Assembly: GCF_004634195.1 (NCBI RefSeq)
Contig: NZ_SKBP01000005.1
Coordinates: 124,001 to 188,000, forward strand
Source: Flavobacterium salilacus subsp. salilacus
GTDB lineage: Bacteria; Bacteroidota; Bacteroidia; Flavobacteriales; Flavobacteriaceae
Reading direction: 5' to 3'
DNA length: 64,000 nucleotides
How positions within the stretch are numbered: the first letter of the stretch is position 1; each line of letters begins with the position of its first letter. The notes below the pieces were generated by a model. That model saw nothing but the letters and a program-made list of their open reading frames with translations, was not told the DNA's origin and searched no databases. A program made the translations under genes and the position numbers. Positions 7,510 through 16,611 of the stretch are shown piece by piece.

Positions 7510-9438
7510 TTATTTTACAAATTTTTGAATAAAGAGTTCCAATAATAAAAAGAGGAGTGTACCTATAACAAACCATTTCCACAGCTCATCAGCAGTTCTT
7601 TCGGACTGTATATCGTCATATACTGTAGTGACTGATTTAGTTATCGTAAAATTATCGAGTATTGCTTTATTTTGCAAGGCTAAATTACTTTCGCTGCGGG
7701 CATAGTTAAAGCTTATGTTTTTTAGGTTTTCACTACTTTTATAAACAGCATAGTTACCTGCTTCTTCAGGATAATCGCCAAAAGAGAGTTTTACTTTACT
7801 GCTCAGTACCTGCTGCATGGGTATAAAATCAGTAACATCATTACGCACAGTAACTACTTCATCTTTAGTAAGCAATGCATCGAGTATAAGGCTTTCACTC
7901 GTGCCTATGGTTATGGCACTTATGCCTGTTTTACTGCTGTTTTGTGCCATATTGTAGAAGGTAGGCACAATAAGCGGAGAGTTCTGGAAATTACTGTTTG
8001 ATGCATTAATAGGTGCAGCAAATACATAAGCATTACCCAAACTATTAGTGAGTGATGCCACAAATGGCGTTCCGTCATCATACGTAAGTACGGGTAAAGC
8101 ATTACCCGAAAGGGTATAGCCGCTATTAACTTTTGGGTACTGAAAATTGTTGGTTTTCTTTTCAAAAACAGTGCGGTACAACGGATGGTTAAACGCTATT
8201 TGAGTTATCTGTCTTTCTGTAGTATTTTGAGCGCTATATATAGTATTGCCAAAATTAGTAAGCAACCCGTTAAGGTTTTTCGGGTTACTGTCAGGAGCGG
8301 GTATAACCACTACATTACCACCTTTATCATAAAATGATTTTAGGGTAGTAATCAGTGCTTGAGGTATATCTTGAAGCTCGTTTACTATTATAGCATCTTG
8401 TTTTTCCAGTGTATTATAATCCAGTGTTCTTAATTCAGATGCTGTAAAATTAAAATCATCAGGAGTATATATCCTTGACAGGAATTTATTTTTATCAGTA
8501 TCGCCTATGGCAATTACATTGGATTTCTCAGGTTTCGATATACTGAAATAGTAGGTATTATCATAAGCCAGGCTATTGTCGGTTACCGATACATATCCAT
8601 GAAAATCAGCCTTTGGGATGGTAAATGCAGCAGATTGTTTTTGGGTATCGAACTTTACGACTGTTTTTGCCGTTAGGTTTTTACCGTTATACAGCGCTAT
8701 TGGTACTTCATTTTCAATAGTGCCGTAAGCCTGCATGTCTATTTTAATTTCATAAAAATTATCCAGTGCTTGTGCGATATATACACTATCTATAGCTACA
8801 TTGTTTTTATTCTCTGCTTCGGGAATAATGCTATATACAAAGTTGTTAGTTTTAAATGTATTAATATCTTTACTATCAAGGTTTACGGCATCGGTAATAA
8901 TAATTATATCCTTACCTGTACCGGGCTTTTTTGCGGCTGCTTTAGTAAGCAAAAAATCAGGACGAAAGGGAACATCGGTATAATGTATATTCTGTAACTC
9001 TTTCTGTATCGATTTTGTATCGGTATCCCAAAAAGCTCCTGTATTGGTAAGTAATGAAAACTGTTGGTTTTCGGGCGTGTTTTCCAATATATCCTGTACT
9101 GCCCGTTTCAATAACTCGCCTTTACTGCCCTTTGCCTGCATAGAGAACGAGTTGTCCAGCAGTATAACCATTTCGTTACCTGTATTTTCACTGTCCTGAG
9201 CATTGAAATAAGGCTGTGCAAAAGCGGTAATAAGCAATGCCAGTAATAAAAGACGGGTAATGAGCAACAGCCATTTTTTTATGACCGAACTTTTACGGGT
9301 TTGCATGCTCAGTTCTTTCAAAAAACGTACATTGGTAAAGTACTGCTTTTGGAAACGGCGTAATTGAAATAGATGTACCAGAATGGGGATTACCAGCAGG
9401 AAAAGAAAGTATAGAATTTCCGGATGTTTAAACTGCAT
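7510..9438 (-). CDS. BatA-domain and VWA-like inner membrane protein
   Basis: The 642-residue protein begins with the aerotolerance BatA N-terminal domain (FKHPEILYFLFLLVIPILVHLFQLRRFQ), has a second membrane helix at about 55-76, then a von Willebrand factor A-like domain with a metal-site motif D95-N-S-F-S99. A large periplasmic region follows, and a last helix near 622-638 anchors the C-terminus. The architecture is that of the large BatA/VWA membrane proteins common in Bacteroidota, whose function is not firmly established. It is the first gene of the operon 9438-4835, and a TATTTTTG element at 9456-9463 lies upstream on the same strand. Confidence 0.85.
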   Translation of the reverse strand: MQFKHPEILYFLFLLVIPILVHLFQLRRFQKQYFTNVRFLKELSMQTRKSSVIKKWLLLITRLLLLALLITAFAQPYFNAQDSENTGNEMVILLDNSFSMQAKGSKGELLKRAVQDILENTPENQQFSLLTNTGAFWDTDTKSIQKELQNIHYTDVPFRPDFLLTKAAAKKPGTGKDIIIITDAVNLDSKDINTFKTNNFVYSIIPEAENKNNVAIDSVYIAQALDNFYEIKIDMQAYGTIENEVPIALYNGKNLTAKTVVKFDTQKQSAAFTIPKADFHGYVSVTDNSLAYDNTYYFSISKPEKSNVIAIGDTDKNKFLSRIYTPDDFNFTASELRTLDYNTLEKQDAIIVNELQDIPQALITTLKSFYDKGGNVVVIPAPDSNPKNLNGLLTNFGNTIYSAQNTTERQITQIAFNHPLYRTVFEKKTNNFQYPKVNSGYTLSGNALPVLTYDDGTPFVASLTNSLGNAYVFAAPINASNSNFQNSPLIVPTFYNMAQNSSKTGISAITIGTSESLILDALLTKDEVVTVRNDVTDFIPMQQVLSSKVKLSFGDYPEEAGNYAVYKSSENLKNISFNYARSESNLALQNKAILDNFTITKSVTTVYDDIQSERTADELWKWFVIGTLLFLLLELFIQKFVK

Positions 9439-9455
9439 TCGCTTTCAAAGTTTGT

Positions 9456-9463
9456 CAAAAATA
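9456..9463 (-). promoter_or_regulatory. TAnnTTTG promoter element (TATTTTTG)
   Basis: On the minus strand TATTTTTG lies 17 bases before the ATG at 9438 and is the likely promoter of the five-gene operon down to 4835. Confidence 0.55.
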
Positions 9464-9527
9464 CTAATTTTTATTCTAATGCGTGAAGTTATTAACAGGC
9501 TTAAATTTTAAATGCGCTTTTAATTCC

Positions 9528-9535
9528 TATTTTTG
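9528..9535 (+). promoter_or_regulatory. TAnnTTTG promoter element (TATTTTTG)
   Basis: TATTTTTG lies 19 bases before the ATG at 9555. It decides the start of the lactonase gene: an in-frame GTG at 9483 would lie upstream of the promoter and can be excluded. Confidence 0.55.
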
Positions 9536-9554
9536 TTTTTACTTTAAACTATTT

Positions 9555-10661
9555 ATGATGAAACTATACCGATTACTTATTTTGTTTTCAATAATTACCG
9601 CAAATGCGCAGAGCAATTATAAACTTATTGTAGGTACTTATACTAACGAATGCGAAAGCGAAGGAATGTATATATATGATTATAATGCTACAGATGGCGG
9701 AGTGAAACTGAAAGGAAGTTCAAAAGGAGTTATTAACCCCAGTTTTCTTACGGTATCGACTGATAGGAAGTATATATACAGTGTAAATGAAAACGGAACT
9801 AAAAGCACTATAAGCTCTTTTAAATACATTCAGAGCAATGATAAAATAGAGCTTATTAATAAAAAAGATGCTGAAGGTATAGATCCTTGCCATATTATTA
9901 CTGATGATACTAATGTAGTAGTGGCTAATTACAGTGATGGTGCTATAACTGTTTTTGGAAAAAAAGGTGACGGAAGTCTTGCTAACCCTAAGCAGGTTAT
10001 TAAGCATAAAGGTAGCAGTATAGCGCCACAGCAAAAAAGCCCGCACATACATATGGTGCAGTTTTCGCCTGATAACAAGTATGTAATTGCGACCGATTTG
10101 GGTGCTGACAAAATGTATGTTTACAATTATAACCCTAAAGGAGATAAAGAAACACTTGTACTAAAAGAAGTGAAAGATATAAAAGCAGGGAGCGGACCAA
10201 GACATTTTGTATTTAACCCTAACGGGGTATTCGTATATCTTTTGCAAGAGCTTGATGCTACGCTTACTGTATTTTATTACAACGATGCTAAGATGGAAAC
10301 CATACAGGAAATTAGTGTAGCACCTCAAGATACAGACGCACAAAATAGTGCTGCCGATATTCATATTACTAAAGACGGTAAATTTTTATATGCTACCAAC
10401 AGGGGAGAGGTAAACAGTATAACGGTTTTTCAGGTACATGCCAACGGGAAGTTAAGTAAGGTACAACAACTGCCTACAGGAGGTGTTGCGCCACGTAATT
10501 TTGCTATTGACCCCGATGAAAATTTTGTACTGGTGGCAAACCAAAAAAGTAATAACATAGTAATATTTAAACGAGATAAAACTACAGGAATGCTTAGTGA
10601 TACCGGTAACAGGGTAGAGGTATGCCAGCCTGTTTGTTTAGTATTTACAGATAGCAAATAA
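9555..10661 (+). CDS. Lactonase-family beta-propeller (6-phosphogluconolactonase-like), exported
   Basis: The 368-residue protein has a signal peptide (MMKLYRLLILFSIITANAQS) and then a seven-bladed propeller typical of the lactonase family of 6-phosphogluconolactonase: LIVGTYTNECESEGMYIYDY, PSFLTVSTDRKYIYSVNE, GSGPRHFVFNPNGVFVYLLQELD, GVAPRNFAIDPDENFVLVANQ and a closing blade. Cytoplasmic family members hydrolyse 6-phosphogluconolactone; the signal peptide here argues for a periplasmic sugar lactone or other substrate, so I avoid a symbol. The frame is open back to a GTG at 9483, but the promoter element at 9528-9535 and the signal peptide place the start at 9555 or 9558. Its stop is only 5 bases from the stop of the converging helicase gene. 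Confidence 0.87.
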   Translation: MMKLYRLLILFSIITANAQSNYKLIVGTYTNECESEGMYIYDYNATDGGVKLKGSSKGVINPSFLTVSTDRKYIYSVNENGTKSTISSFKYIQSNDKIELINKKDAEGIDPCHIITDDTNVVVANYSDGAITVFGKKGDGSLANPKQVIKHKGSSIAPQQKSPHIHMVQFSPDNKYVIATDLGADKMYVYNYNPKGDKETLVLKEVKDIKAGSGPRHFVFNPNGVFVYLLQELDATLTVFYYNDAKMETIQEISVAPQDTDAQNSAADIHITKDGKFLYATNRGEVNSITVFQVHANGKLSKVQQLPTGGVAPRNFAIDPDENFVLVANQKSNNIVIFKRDKTTGMLSDTGNRVEVCQPVCLVFTDSK

Positions 10662-10666
10662 CAATT

Positions 10667-12013
10667 TTATTTACCTTTTTTTCGTTTTGCAGCTCTTGTT
10701 TTTTCAACCCCTCTGTTACGGGGTTTGGTTTTGCGGGGTTTGGTTTTACCGGGACCGCCAAGGTTTACTTTCTTGTTCTTATCTTTCTTATCGTGGAAAG
10801 CTTCACCACCGTCTTGCTTAGGGCGTTTCAGTAATAATTTTACTTTCTGCTTTTCTTTCTCAAAATCAAGCAAACGCTCGGCTATTTCAACACTTTCAGG
10901 AACGGGTAGTAGCTCCAGTTCCTTATTCATCAGCATTTCAGCTTCTATTTGCTGTTCCTGCTCTTTGGGGCTTATCAGGCTTATGGCTATACCGTCTTTA
11001 TCAGCACGTCCTGTTCGCCCTATACGGTGAATGTATTGCTCCGGCACTTCGGGAAATTCCATGTTTATTACATGGGTAACATCTGTAATATCAAGTCCGC
11101 GCGCCATAACATCCGTAGTTACTATACCTTTAAGTGCTCCCTGCTGAAAAGAAGCCATAGTATTAAGACGGTAATTTTGCGACTTGTTTGAATGTATCAC
11201 TCCAAATTGTTCCGGGAAATCTTCTTCAAGACTCTCCATGACCAAATCGGCAGTACGCTTGTTGTTTACAAAAACCAGTACACGGTCGTAACCATCTTCT
11301 TGTAATAATTGCTTTAACAGGTTTATTTTAGTAAGAAAGTTAGGTACATGATAGCCTAACTGCTGTATTTTTTCGAGGGGAGTACCCGATGTTGCCAGTG
11401 AAACTTCTTCCGGAAAATCAAAAAAATCATTCAGCATTTCATCAACATCATCAGTCATTGTTGCCGAAAATAGAATGTTTTGCCTTTTTTGCCTCATCAT
11501 CGAGAGTATTGATGTTATCTGGAAACGAAACCCAAGGTTAAGTATTTCGTCAAATTCATCAATAACCAGTTTTTGCAGGGCATCAAAGCGTACCACATTA
11601 TCAAGAGCAAGATCCATAAGTCTTCCCGGAGTGGCAACAAGTATATCTACACCCTCATATACTTTTGTTTTTTGGGTATTTATATTTACACCTCCGTATA
11701 TACCCAGCGTGCGTACCGACATGTATACCGTTAGTTTTTCAACCTCTTCGGCCACCTGCACCACAAGCTCACGCGTTGGTACTATAATTACCACACGAGG
11801 GGTTTCTGTCTTTGCAAACTTCCATTGCTTTAATATAGGAAGTAAGTAGGCAAATGTTTTACCTGTACCTGTTTGCGCAATACCCATCATATCGCGACCT
11901 GAAAGTATTACAGGCATAGCACGTTCCTGAATAGGCGTAGGGGTAATGAATCCCATTTCGTCTAATGCTTTTTGTAATGATTTGGGCAGGTCGAAATCTT
12001 GAAAAGTGGTCAT
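10667..12013 (-). CDS. DEAD-box ATP-dependent RNA helicase
   Basis: The 448-residue protein carries the full motif set: Q motif (FITPTPIQERAMPVIL), motif I AQTGTGKT at residues 46-53, Ia PTRELV, motif II reading DEFD rather than DEAD, motif III SAT, IV-V (VFVNNK, TTDVMARGLDI) and VI HRIGRTGR. The C-terminal 60 residues are very basic (KKDKNKKVNL ... RAAKRKKGK) and likely bind RNA. It is probably cytoplasmic and acts in ribosome assembly or RNA turnover; which of the RhlE/DbpA/CshA types it matches is not clear. A TATCTTTG element at 12030-12037 lies 16 bases upstream of the start. Confidence 0.93.
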   Translation of the reverse strand: MTTFQDFDLPKSLQKALDEMGFITPTPIQERAMPVILSGRDMMGIAQTGTGKTFAYLLPILKQWKFAKTETPRVVIIVPTRELVVQVAEEVEKLTVYMSVRTLGIYGGVNINTQKTKVYEGVDILVATPGRLMDLALDNVVRFDALQKLVIDEFDEILNLGFRFQITSILSMMRQKRQNILFSATMTDDVDEMLNDFFDFPEEVSLATSGTPLEKIQQLGYHVPNFLTKINLLKQLLQEDGYDRVLVFVNNKRTADLVMESLEEDFPEQFGVIHSNKSQNYRLNTMASFQQGALKGIVTTDVMARGLDITDVTHVINMEFPEVPEQYIHRIGRTGRADKDGIAISLISPKEQEQQIEAEMLMNKELELLPVPESVEIAERLLDFEKEKQKVKLLLKRPKQDGGEAFHDKKDKNKKVNLGGPGKTKPRKTKPRNRGVEKTRAAKRKKGK

Positions 12014-12029
12014 TTAACTATATTTTCTG

Positions 12030-12037
12030 CAAAGATA
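12030..12037 (-). promoter_or_regulatory. TAnnTTTG promoter element (TATCTTTG)
   Basis: On the minus strand TATCTTTG lies 16 bases before the helicase ATG at 12013. The remainder of the 292-base gap to 12305 is AT-rich and shows no gene or clear signal. Confidence 0.5.
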
Positions 12038-12305
12038 GCGAATTGTAAAATGATTTATGTGATACAGCAGATAATACCAAAATATCAGTAACTGAAAATA
12101 TATGAAATTTAAAAAGTAAGTTAAAGTGCTGTATAATAGAGTGGAAGGGTTAAGGTTTGATAAAGGGGTATATCCTTAATTTTTTCTATACTGAAAAAGA
12201 AACAACATAAAGTGTATTTTTACACTAATTAAATTACAAAAAGGTAAGAGTTTATTGTAATTTAAAGAGATAAAAGTATAAATTAGTCATTTAAAAGATA
12301 ACATT

Positions 12306-13544
12306 ATGACGGCAGGCATTATCTTAGTACTTTGTTTACTTGTACTATTGGCTTACATTTTTGATTTAACCTCCTCGAAGACTAAAATACCTTCTGTACT
12401 TTTATTGCTTGCCCTTGGTTTCCTGGTGCGACAGCTATGTAATTTTTTCGGTATAACCTTAGTAAATCTGGAAAGCGTATTGCCTATATTGGGTAGCGTG
12501 GGGTTAATATTAATAGTTTTGGAAGGCGCTTTGGAGCTTGAACTCACTAAAGATAAAATTCCCGTGATAAAGCGGTCGGTTATTATAGGGTTTGTTCCTC
12601 TTATTATTCTTGCATTAATACTGGCTTTTGCTTTTAACTACATTACAGGTATCGATTTTAAAATATGTCTTATTAATGCCATACCTCTTGCTATTATCAG
12701 CAGCTCCGTAGCAATACCCAGCGTGCGCAGTTTTATGAAATCTGACAGAGAGTTCGTTATTTACGAGAGTAGTATTTCAGATATTATAGGGGTAATATTA
12801 TTTAATTTTGTTACCATGCACGAAAGCTTTGGTTTCATGGCATTTGGCTCTTTCTTCGTTCAGCTTCTTATTATTATAGTAATTTCGTTTATTGCTACGG
12901 GTATGCTTTCTTTCATGCTGAGCAGGCTGGAACATCAAATAAAATTTGTACCGATTATATTTCTTGTGATACTTATTTATGAGATATCAAAAGAATTTCA
13001 CCTCCCTTCACTTGTATTTATTTTGGTTTTCGGGTTATTCCTTAATAATCTTAATGAAATCAGGCACATTTCGTGGATACAAAAATTAAAACCAAAAGTA
13101 TTAAGGCGAGAGGTGCATAAATTCAGAGAAATAACTATTGAAGCTACTTTTCTTGTTCGTGCCTTGTTTTTCCTTCTATTCGGTTATTTAATAGAATTAA
13201 AAGAAGTGCTTAATGCCGATGTTGTGTTATATTCGGCAGCCATTACGGCAGGTATTTATTTTATAAGAATAATTGCTTTGAAGCTGGCACGCACAAGACT
13301 TATACCTCTATTGTTTATTGCGCCAAGAGGCCTGATAACTATTTTGTTATTCCTGTCCATCATACCCGAAAATAGGCTGCCGTTTATGAATAGATCACTG
13401 ATTATCCAGGTAATTATATTTACTTCTTTAATAATGATGATGGGGACTATTTCAAGTAAAAAAGAACCTAAAGAATCGGAAGCGGAAGAAACAGATTCAG
13501 GCGAAATTATCCCTGCCGGCGATGCAGTTATCAAAGAAAATTAA
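12306..13544 (+). CDS. Cation:proton antiporter (CPA family)
   Basis: The 412-residue protein is an integral membrane protein with about 11-12 helices. Features of the Na+/H+ exchanger fold include PSVLLLLALGFLVRQ near the N-terminus, GSVGLILIVLEGALELEL (a conserved acidic helix), and a helix with AIPLAIISSSVAIPSV followed by SDREFVIYESSISDIIGVILF, where the Glu/Asp residues are likely ion ligands. The C-terminal 30 residues are hydrophilic and acidic (KKEPKESEAEETDSGE) and probably cytoplasmic. Whether it exports Na+ or K+ cannot be read from sequence. It stands alone between the divergent helicase and the convergent permease gene. Confidence 0.85.
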   Translation: MTAGIILVLCLLVLLAYIFDLTSSKTKIPSVLLLLALGFLVRQLCNFFGITLVNLESVLPILGSVGLILIVLEGALELELTKDKIPVIKRSVIIGFVPLIILALILAFAFNYITGIDFKICLINAIPLAIISSSVAIPSVRSFMKSDREFVIYESSISDIIGVILFNFVTMHESFGFMAFGSFFVQLLIIIVISFIATGMLSFMLSRLEHQIKFVPIIFLVILIYEISKEFHLPSLVFILVFGLFLNNLNEIRHISWIQKLKPKVLRREVHKFREITIEATFLVRALFFLLFGYLIELKEVLNADVVLYSAAITAGIYFIRIIALKLARTRLIPLLFIAPRGLITILLFLSIIPENRLPFMNRSLIIQVIIFTSLIMMMGTISSKKEPKESEAEETDSGEIIPAGDAVIKEN

Positions 13545-13614
13545 GTATAAGTTTGCAACTGTGTAGATGCTAAAAAAATTAGCGTATTGTGTAGCTAAAG
13601 AAAACGAAGTTAGG

Positions 13615-14442
13615 CTATAAACTTTTCAGTAATATTCGTATCCCTACTATTATAAGACATACTGCAAGCGATTTAATTATTAAAGAGCTTTTTACTTTAT
13701 GTGACAGTAACGCCCCAACTTGAGCGCCGGGCACTACGCCTAAAGCTATCAGCAATATCATTTTTACAGTAGCAGGATTATCATAAGTGCCGTTAAAAGC
13801 ATGTATTAATACACTAACGGTAGTCATAACAGCCAGTATAAAGTGTGATGTTGCCGTAGCAATATGCACAGGAAATTTTAGTATATTTACCATTGCGGGC
13901 ACGTGTATTATACCTCCGCCAATGCCTAACAGTGGCGATATATATCCTACAATAATACTTATAATATTACCAAGCTTACTGTTGTAACTATAAGCATACA
14001 GTATTCCTTTTTTGTCGGTAATTAAACGCTGTTTGTAACCTTTTCTAATTACAGGCTTTGTTACTGTAGCTACAGTATTTTTATTTTTATAAAACAGATA
14101 AGCCGAAAGTAATATCAGTAATATACCAAATATGATATTGAAAAGTTTTTGTGGGATGTATTGTACCGTATATACTCCTAATACAGAGCCGGGTATGGTA
14201 AAAACGGCAAATGTTATTCCTGCCTTATAGTCCACACGTCCCGAACGGGCATAGGCAAAAGTACCGGATATTGCATTAACAGAAACCACCGCCATAGATA
14301 TAGCAGTAATTACCTCGGGGCTAAATTCAGGATAAAAAATAAGTAAAAGCGGCACAAGTATAAAACCACCACCGGCGCCTATCAATGTTCCTATTGTTCC
14401 TATTAGCAGCCCGACGATTATTAGTATAATTGAATTTTCCAA
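13615..14442 (-). CDS. TauE/SafE-family sulfite exporter-type permease
   Basis: The 275-residue protein has about eight membrane helices in two related halves, each beginning with a Gly-rich helix: GLLIGTIGTLIGAGGGFILVPLLL and GYISPLLGIGGGIIHVPAMV. This internal duplication is typical of the TauE/SafE (former DUF81) family, which exports sulfite or organosulfur anions. No sulfur-metabolism gene lies next to it, so the substrate is unassigned. A lipoprotein gene lies 29 bases upstream on the same strand. Confidence 0.87.
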   Translation of the reverse strand: MENSIILIIVGLLIGTIGTLIGAGGGFILVPLLLIFYPEFSPEVITAISMAVVSVNAISGTFAYARSGRVDYKAGITFAVFTIPGSVLGVYTVQYIPQKLFNIIFGILLILLSAYLFYKNKNTVATVTKPVIRKGYKQRLITDKKGILYAYSYNSKLGNIISIIVGYISPLLGIGGGIIHVPAMVNILKFPVHIATATSHFILAVMTTVSVLIHAFNGTYDNPATVKMILLIALGVVPGAQVGALLSHKVKSSLIIKSLAVCLIIVGIRILLKSL

Positions 14443-14471
14443 AAAAAATAGATTAAGCGAGAGGGGAAAAG

Positions 14472-14933
14472 TTATTTATTATATTCTATTTTAATATTAC
14501 TCATGCCGGCAACAATACTCATTAACTCCCAACCGCGTCCTTCATAGGTAACCGATTTCCAATTAATGTTATGTTCTGCCGGTTCTTGCCCAATTCCGTT
14601 AAGACCTGTATTCCCTGCTTCGCCATGAATAACAGCTATGTTATCGGTAAAATCAATAAAAAAGCGTACGTAATAATTCTCATGATACCTCATTGTAGTT
14701 TCCATATGGTTATTACCAGTTACTCTGTTTTCAGTATCAATATCAAATCCCATTCTTACTAATCTATTTATATATTCTCTTTTTAAATCATCAGCAGATA
14801 GATCAGAAGTAACTTTTATTTTGGTAGTGGTACTTGAGGGAGATTCATGCCAAGTGTCTACTATTGTGGAGGTATGACTCCCGCAAGATAAAGTAACTAA
14901 AGCCAGAATTATGACGGAATATTTTTTTATCAT
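14472..14933 (-). CDS. Putative lipoprotein, unknown function
   Basis: The 153-residue protein has a lipoprotein signal (MIKKYSVIILALVTLSCGSH, Cys at residue 17). The mature domain is beta-rich with a Thr/Ser-rich start, then helix-like ADDLKREYINRLVRMGFDIDTENR, and an end motif WKSVTYEGRGWELMSIVAG. It resembles small periplasmic lipoproteins with an alpha/beta fold, but no family is certain. It begins 10 bases after the alanine dehydrogenase gene ends, so it may belong to that transcript. Confidence 0.7.
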   Translation of the reverse strand: MIKKYSVIILALVTLSCGSHTSTIVDTWHESPSSTTTKIKVTSDLSADDLKREYINRLVRMGFDIDTENRVTGNNHMETTMRYHENYYVRFFIDFTDNIAVIHGEAGNTGLNGIGQEPAEHNINWKSVTYEGRGWELMSIVAGMSNIKIEYNK

Positions 14934-14943
14934 AATATTTCTC

Positions 14944-16137
14944 TTATAATATAATCAAGTTGATATCCGTATATGAAAGCGAAAACCAATCAGCAATAGA
15001 CCTATTAGTAAGTAATCCGTGGTAAAAATAAATCCCGTTTTTAAAACCGCTGTTACAGCGTATAGAGCTTTCCAAACCTCCATTTTCAGCCATTTGTAAT
15101 AAAAACGGACTTATTATATTACTGATTGACATTGATGCCGTTTTTGAATAACGCGAAGGGATATTGGGCACACAATAATGTATTACATTATTTTTGATAA
15201 AAGTGGGTCTTTCATGTGTGGTTATCTCGGAAGTTTCAAAACAGCCCCCCGTATCTATCGATACATCCATAATTACGGCTCCTTTTTTCATGTGTTCTAC
15301 CATTGTTTCGCTCACAACAATAGGCGTGCGGTTTTTGCCTCGCATTGCCCCGATAGCAACATCGCAACGCATAAGCGCTTTCAGTAATGATTTTTCCTGT
15401 ATGGTAGAGGTAAATATGCGTTGGTTTAAATTATTTTGAAGGCGACGCAATTTAGTGATCGAATTGTCAAAAACTTTTACGTTAGCCCCAAGCCCTATGG
15501 CTGTTCTGGCTGCAAATTCGGCTACTGTGCCTGCACCAATAATTACAACTTCGGTAGGAGGTACACCTGTTATATTACCAAAAAGCAGTCCTTTTCCTAT
15601 TTTTTGATTTATCATCAATTCGGCAGCAATAAGCACTGATGCCGTGCCCGCAATTTCGCTGAGTAATTTTACAGCAGGGTAGGAGCCATCTTCATCTTTT
15701 ATGAATTCAAAAGCCATTGCCGTTATTTTTTTGGCGGCAAGTGCCTCAAAATACTCTTTCTTTTGTGTTTTTAATTGTATTGCAGAGATAAGCAGTGTTT
15801 CCTGCTTTATCATTTCAATCTCCTTTTCTGTAGGCGGTTCTACCTTTAGCAAAACAGGGCAACTAAATACTTTTTTAGTATCCATAGTTATTTCTGCACC
15901 GGCATCACTGTACTCTTTATCAGTATAGCTGGAGCTTTCACCGGCTCCGCATTCTATCATTACCCTGTGTCCGTGTGCTGTTAATGAGTTTACGGCATCG
16001 GGCGTTAAGCAAATTCTTCTTTCCTGATATGATGTTTCCTTTGGGATACCAATAAAAAGATCGCTCCGCTGTCTGCTCACTTCAAGCTTCTCTTCCTGAG
16101 GGAGTAATTGTTGTTTGGTAAAGGGTGTTAATGACAT
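14944..16137 (-). CDS. ald: Alanine dehydrogenase
   Basis: The 397-residue enzyme converts L-alanine to pyruvate and ammonia with NAD+. Supporting motifs are FIGIPKETSYQERRICLTPDAV at the N-terminus (substrate domain), VLLKVEPPTEKE, AGTASVLIAAELM, and the Rossmann NAD site VVIIGAGTVAEFAART near residue 195, followed by VIMDVSIDTGGCFETSE and HYCVPNIPSRYSKTAS. The length is slightly above the bacterial 370 because of a 25-residue N-terminal extension before the family start. A TATTTTTG element at 16167-16174 gives it its own promoter. It lies downstream of tsaE and porX on the same strand. Confidence 0.92.
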   Translation of the reverse strand: MSLTPFTKQQLLPQEEKLEVSRQRSDLFIGIPKETSYQERRICLTPDAVNSLTAHGHRVMIECGAGESSSYTDKEYSDAGAEITMDTKKVFSCPVLLKVEPPTEKEIEMIKQETLLISAIQLKTQKKEYFEALAAKKITAMAFEFIKDEDGSYPAVKLLSEIAGTASVLIAAELMINQKIGKGLLFGNITGVPPTEVVIIGAGTVAEFAARTAIGLGANVKVFDNSITKLRRLQNNLNQRIFTSTIQEKSLLKALMRCDVAIGAMRGKNRTPIVVSETMVEHMKKGAVIMDVSIDTGGCFETSEITTHERPTFIKNNVIHYCVPNIPSRYSKTASMSISNIISPFLLQMAENGGLESSIRCNSGFKNGIYFYHGLLTNRSIADWFSLSYTDINLIIL

Positions 16138-16166
16138 GACTATACGTGATAATTGGCTCTAATTTA

Positions 16167-16174
16167 CAAAAATA
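16167..16174 (-). promoter_or_regulatory. TAnnTTTG promoter element (TATTTTTG)
   Basis: On the minus strand TATTTTTG lies 29 bases before the ald ATG at 16137, between the end of tsaE and ald. Confidence 0.5.
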
Positions 16175-16189
16175 AAATGGATGCAAAAA

Positions 16190-16597
16190 TTATTTCAAAA
16201 CTACATGACGTCTGCCATCGGCTAATTGTTTAATCGTAATAGAGGAGTGGTCTAACGGTATAAGGTTCGGAGTTTTTTCAGGCCACTCTATCAGGCACAT
16301 ATTACCGGAATAAAAATACTCATCTATACCCATATCATAAGCCTCTTCTTCACTATTAAGCCTGTACAAATCAAAGTGGTATAGCGGATTACCTTCTGCT
16401 GTTTCATATTCATTTACTAATGAGAATGTAGGACTGGAGGTAATGCCGGTAACCCCCATTTGCCGGGCAATGGCTTTAATAAGTGTGGTTTTGCCTGCAC
16501 CCATAGGCGCGTGAAAAACAACTATTTTTTTCAATCCATTTGCAAGCATTTGATTTGCCGCATCATCTATTTCCTCTAAAGAGAAAGTGATTTCCAT
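16190..16597 (-). CDS. tsaE: tRNA threonylcarbamoyladenosine biosynthesis ATPase TsaE
   Basis: The 135-residue protein has the TsaE P-loop MGAGKTT (residues 32-38), the segment ITSSPTFSLVNEYE containing the conserved SPTF loop, YHFDLYRL, and LIEWPEKTPNLIP. TsaE is the ATPase that works with TsaB and TsaD to add the threonylcarbamoyl group to A37 of ANN-decoding tRNAs; it acts in the cytoplasm. The length is normal. It lies 14 bases downstream of porX on the same strand, so the two are probably co-transcribed. Confidence 0.94.
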   Translation of the reverse strand: MEITFSLEEIDDAANQMLANGLKKIVVFHAPMGAGKTTLIKAIARQMGVTGITSSPTFSLVNEYETAEGNPLYHFDLYRLNSEEEAYDMGIDEYFYSGNMCLIEWPEKTPNLIPLDHSSITIKQLADGRRHVVLK

Positions 16598-16611
16598 ATA
16601 TTATGAGCCTG

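Noticed and set aside
9483..9554. GTG start at 9483 for the lactonase gene
   Set aside because: It lies upstream of the TATTTTTG promoter element, and the signal peptide begins at 9555.
10662..10666. Unusually tight convergent stops (5 bases) as a regulatory overlap
   Set aside because: Short convergent gaps are common in compact genomes; there is no further sign of antisense control.
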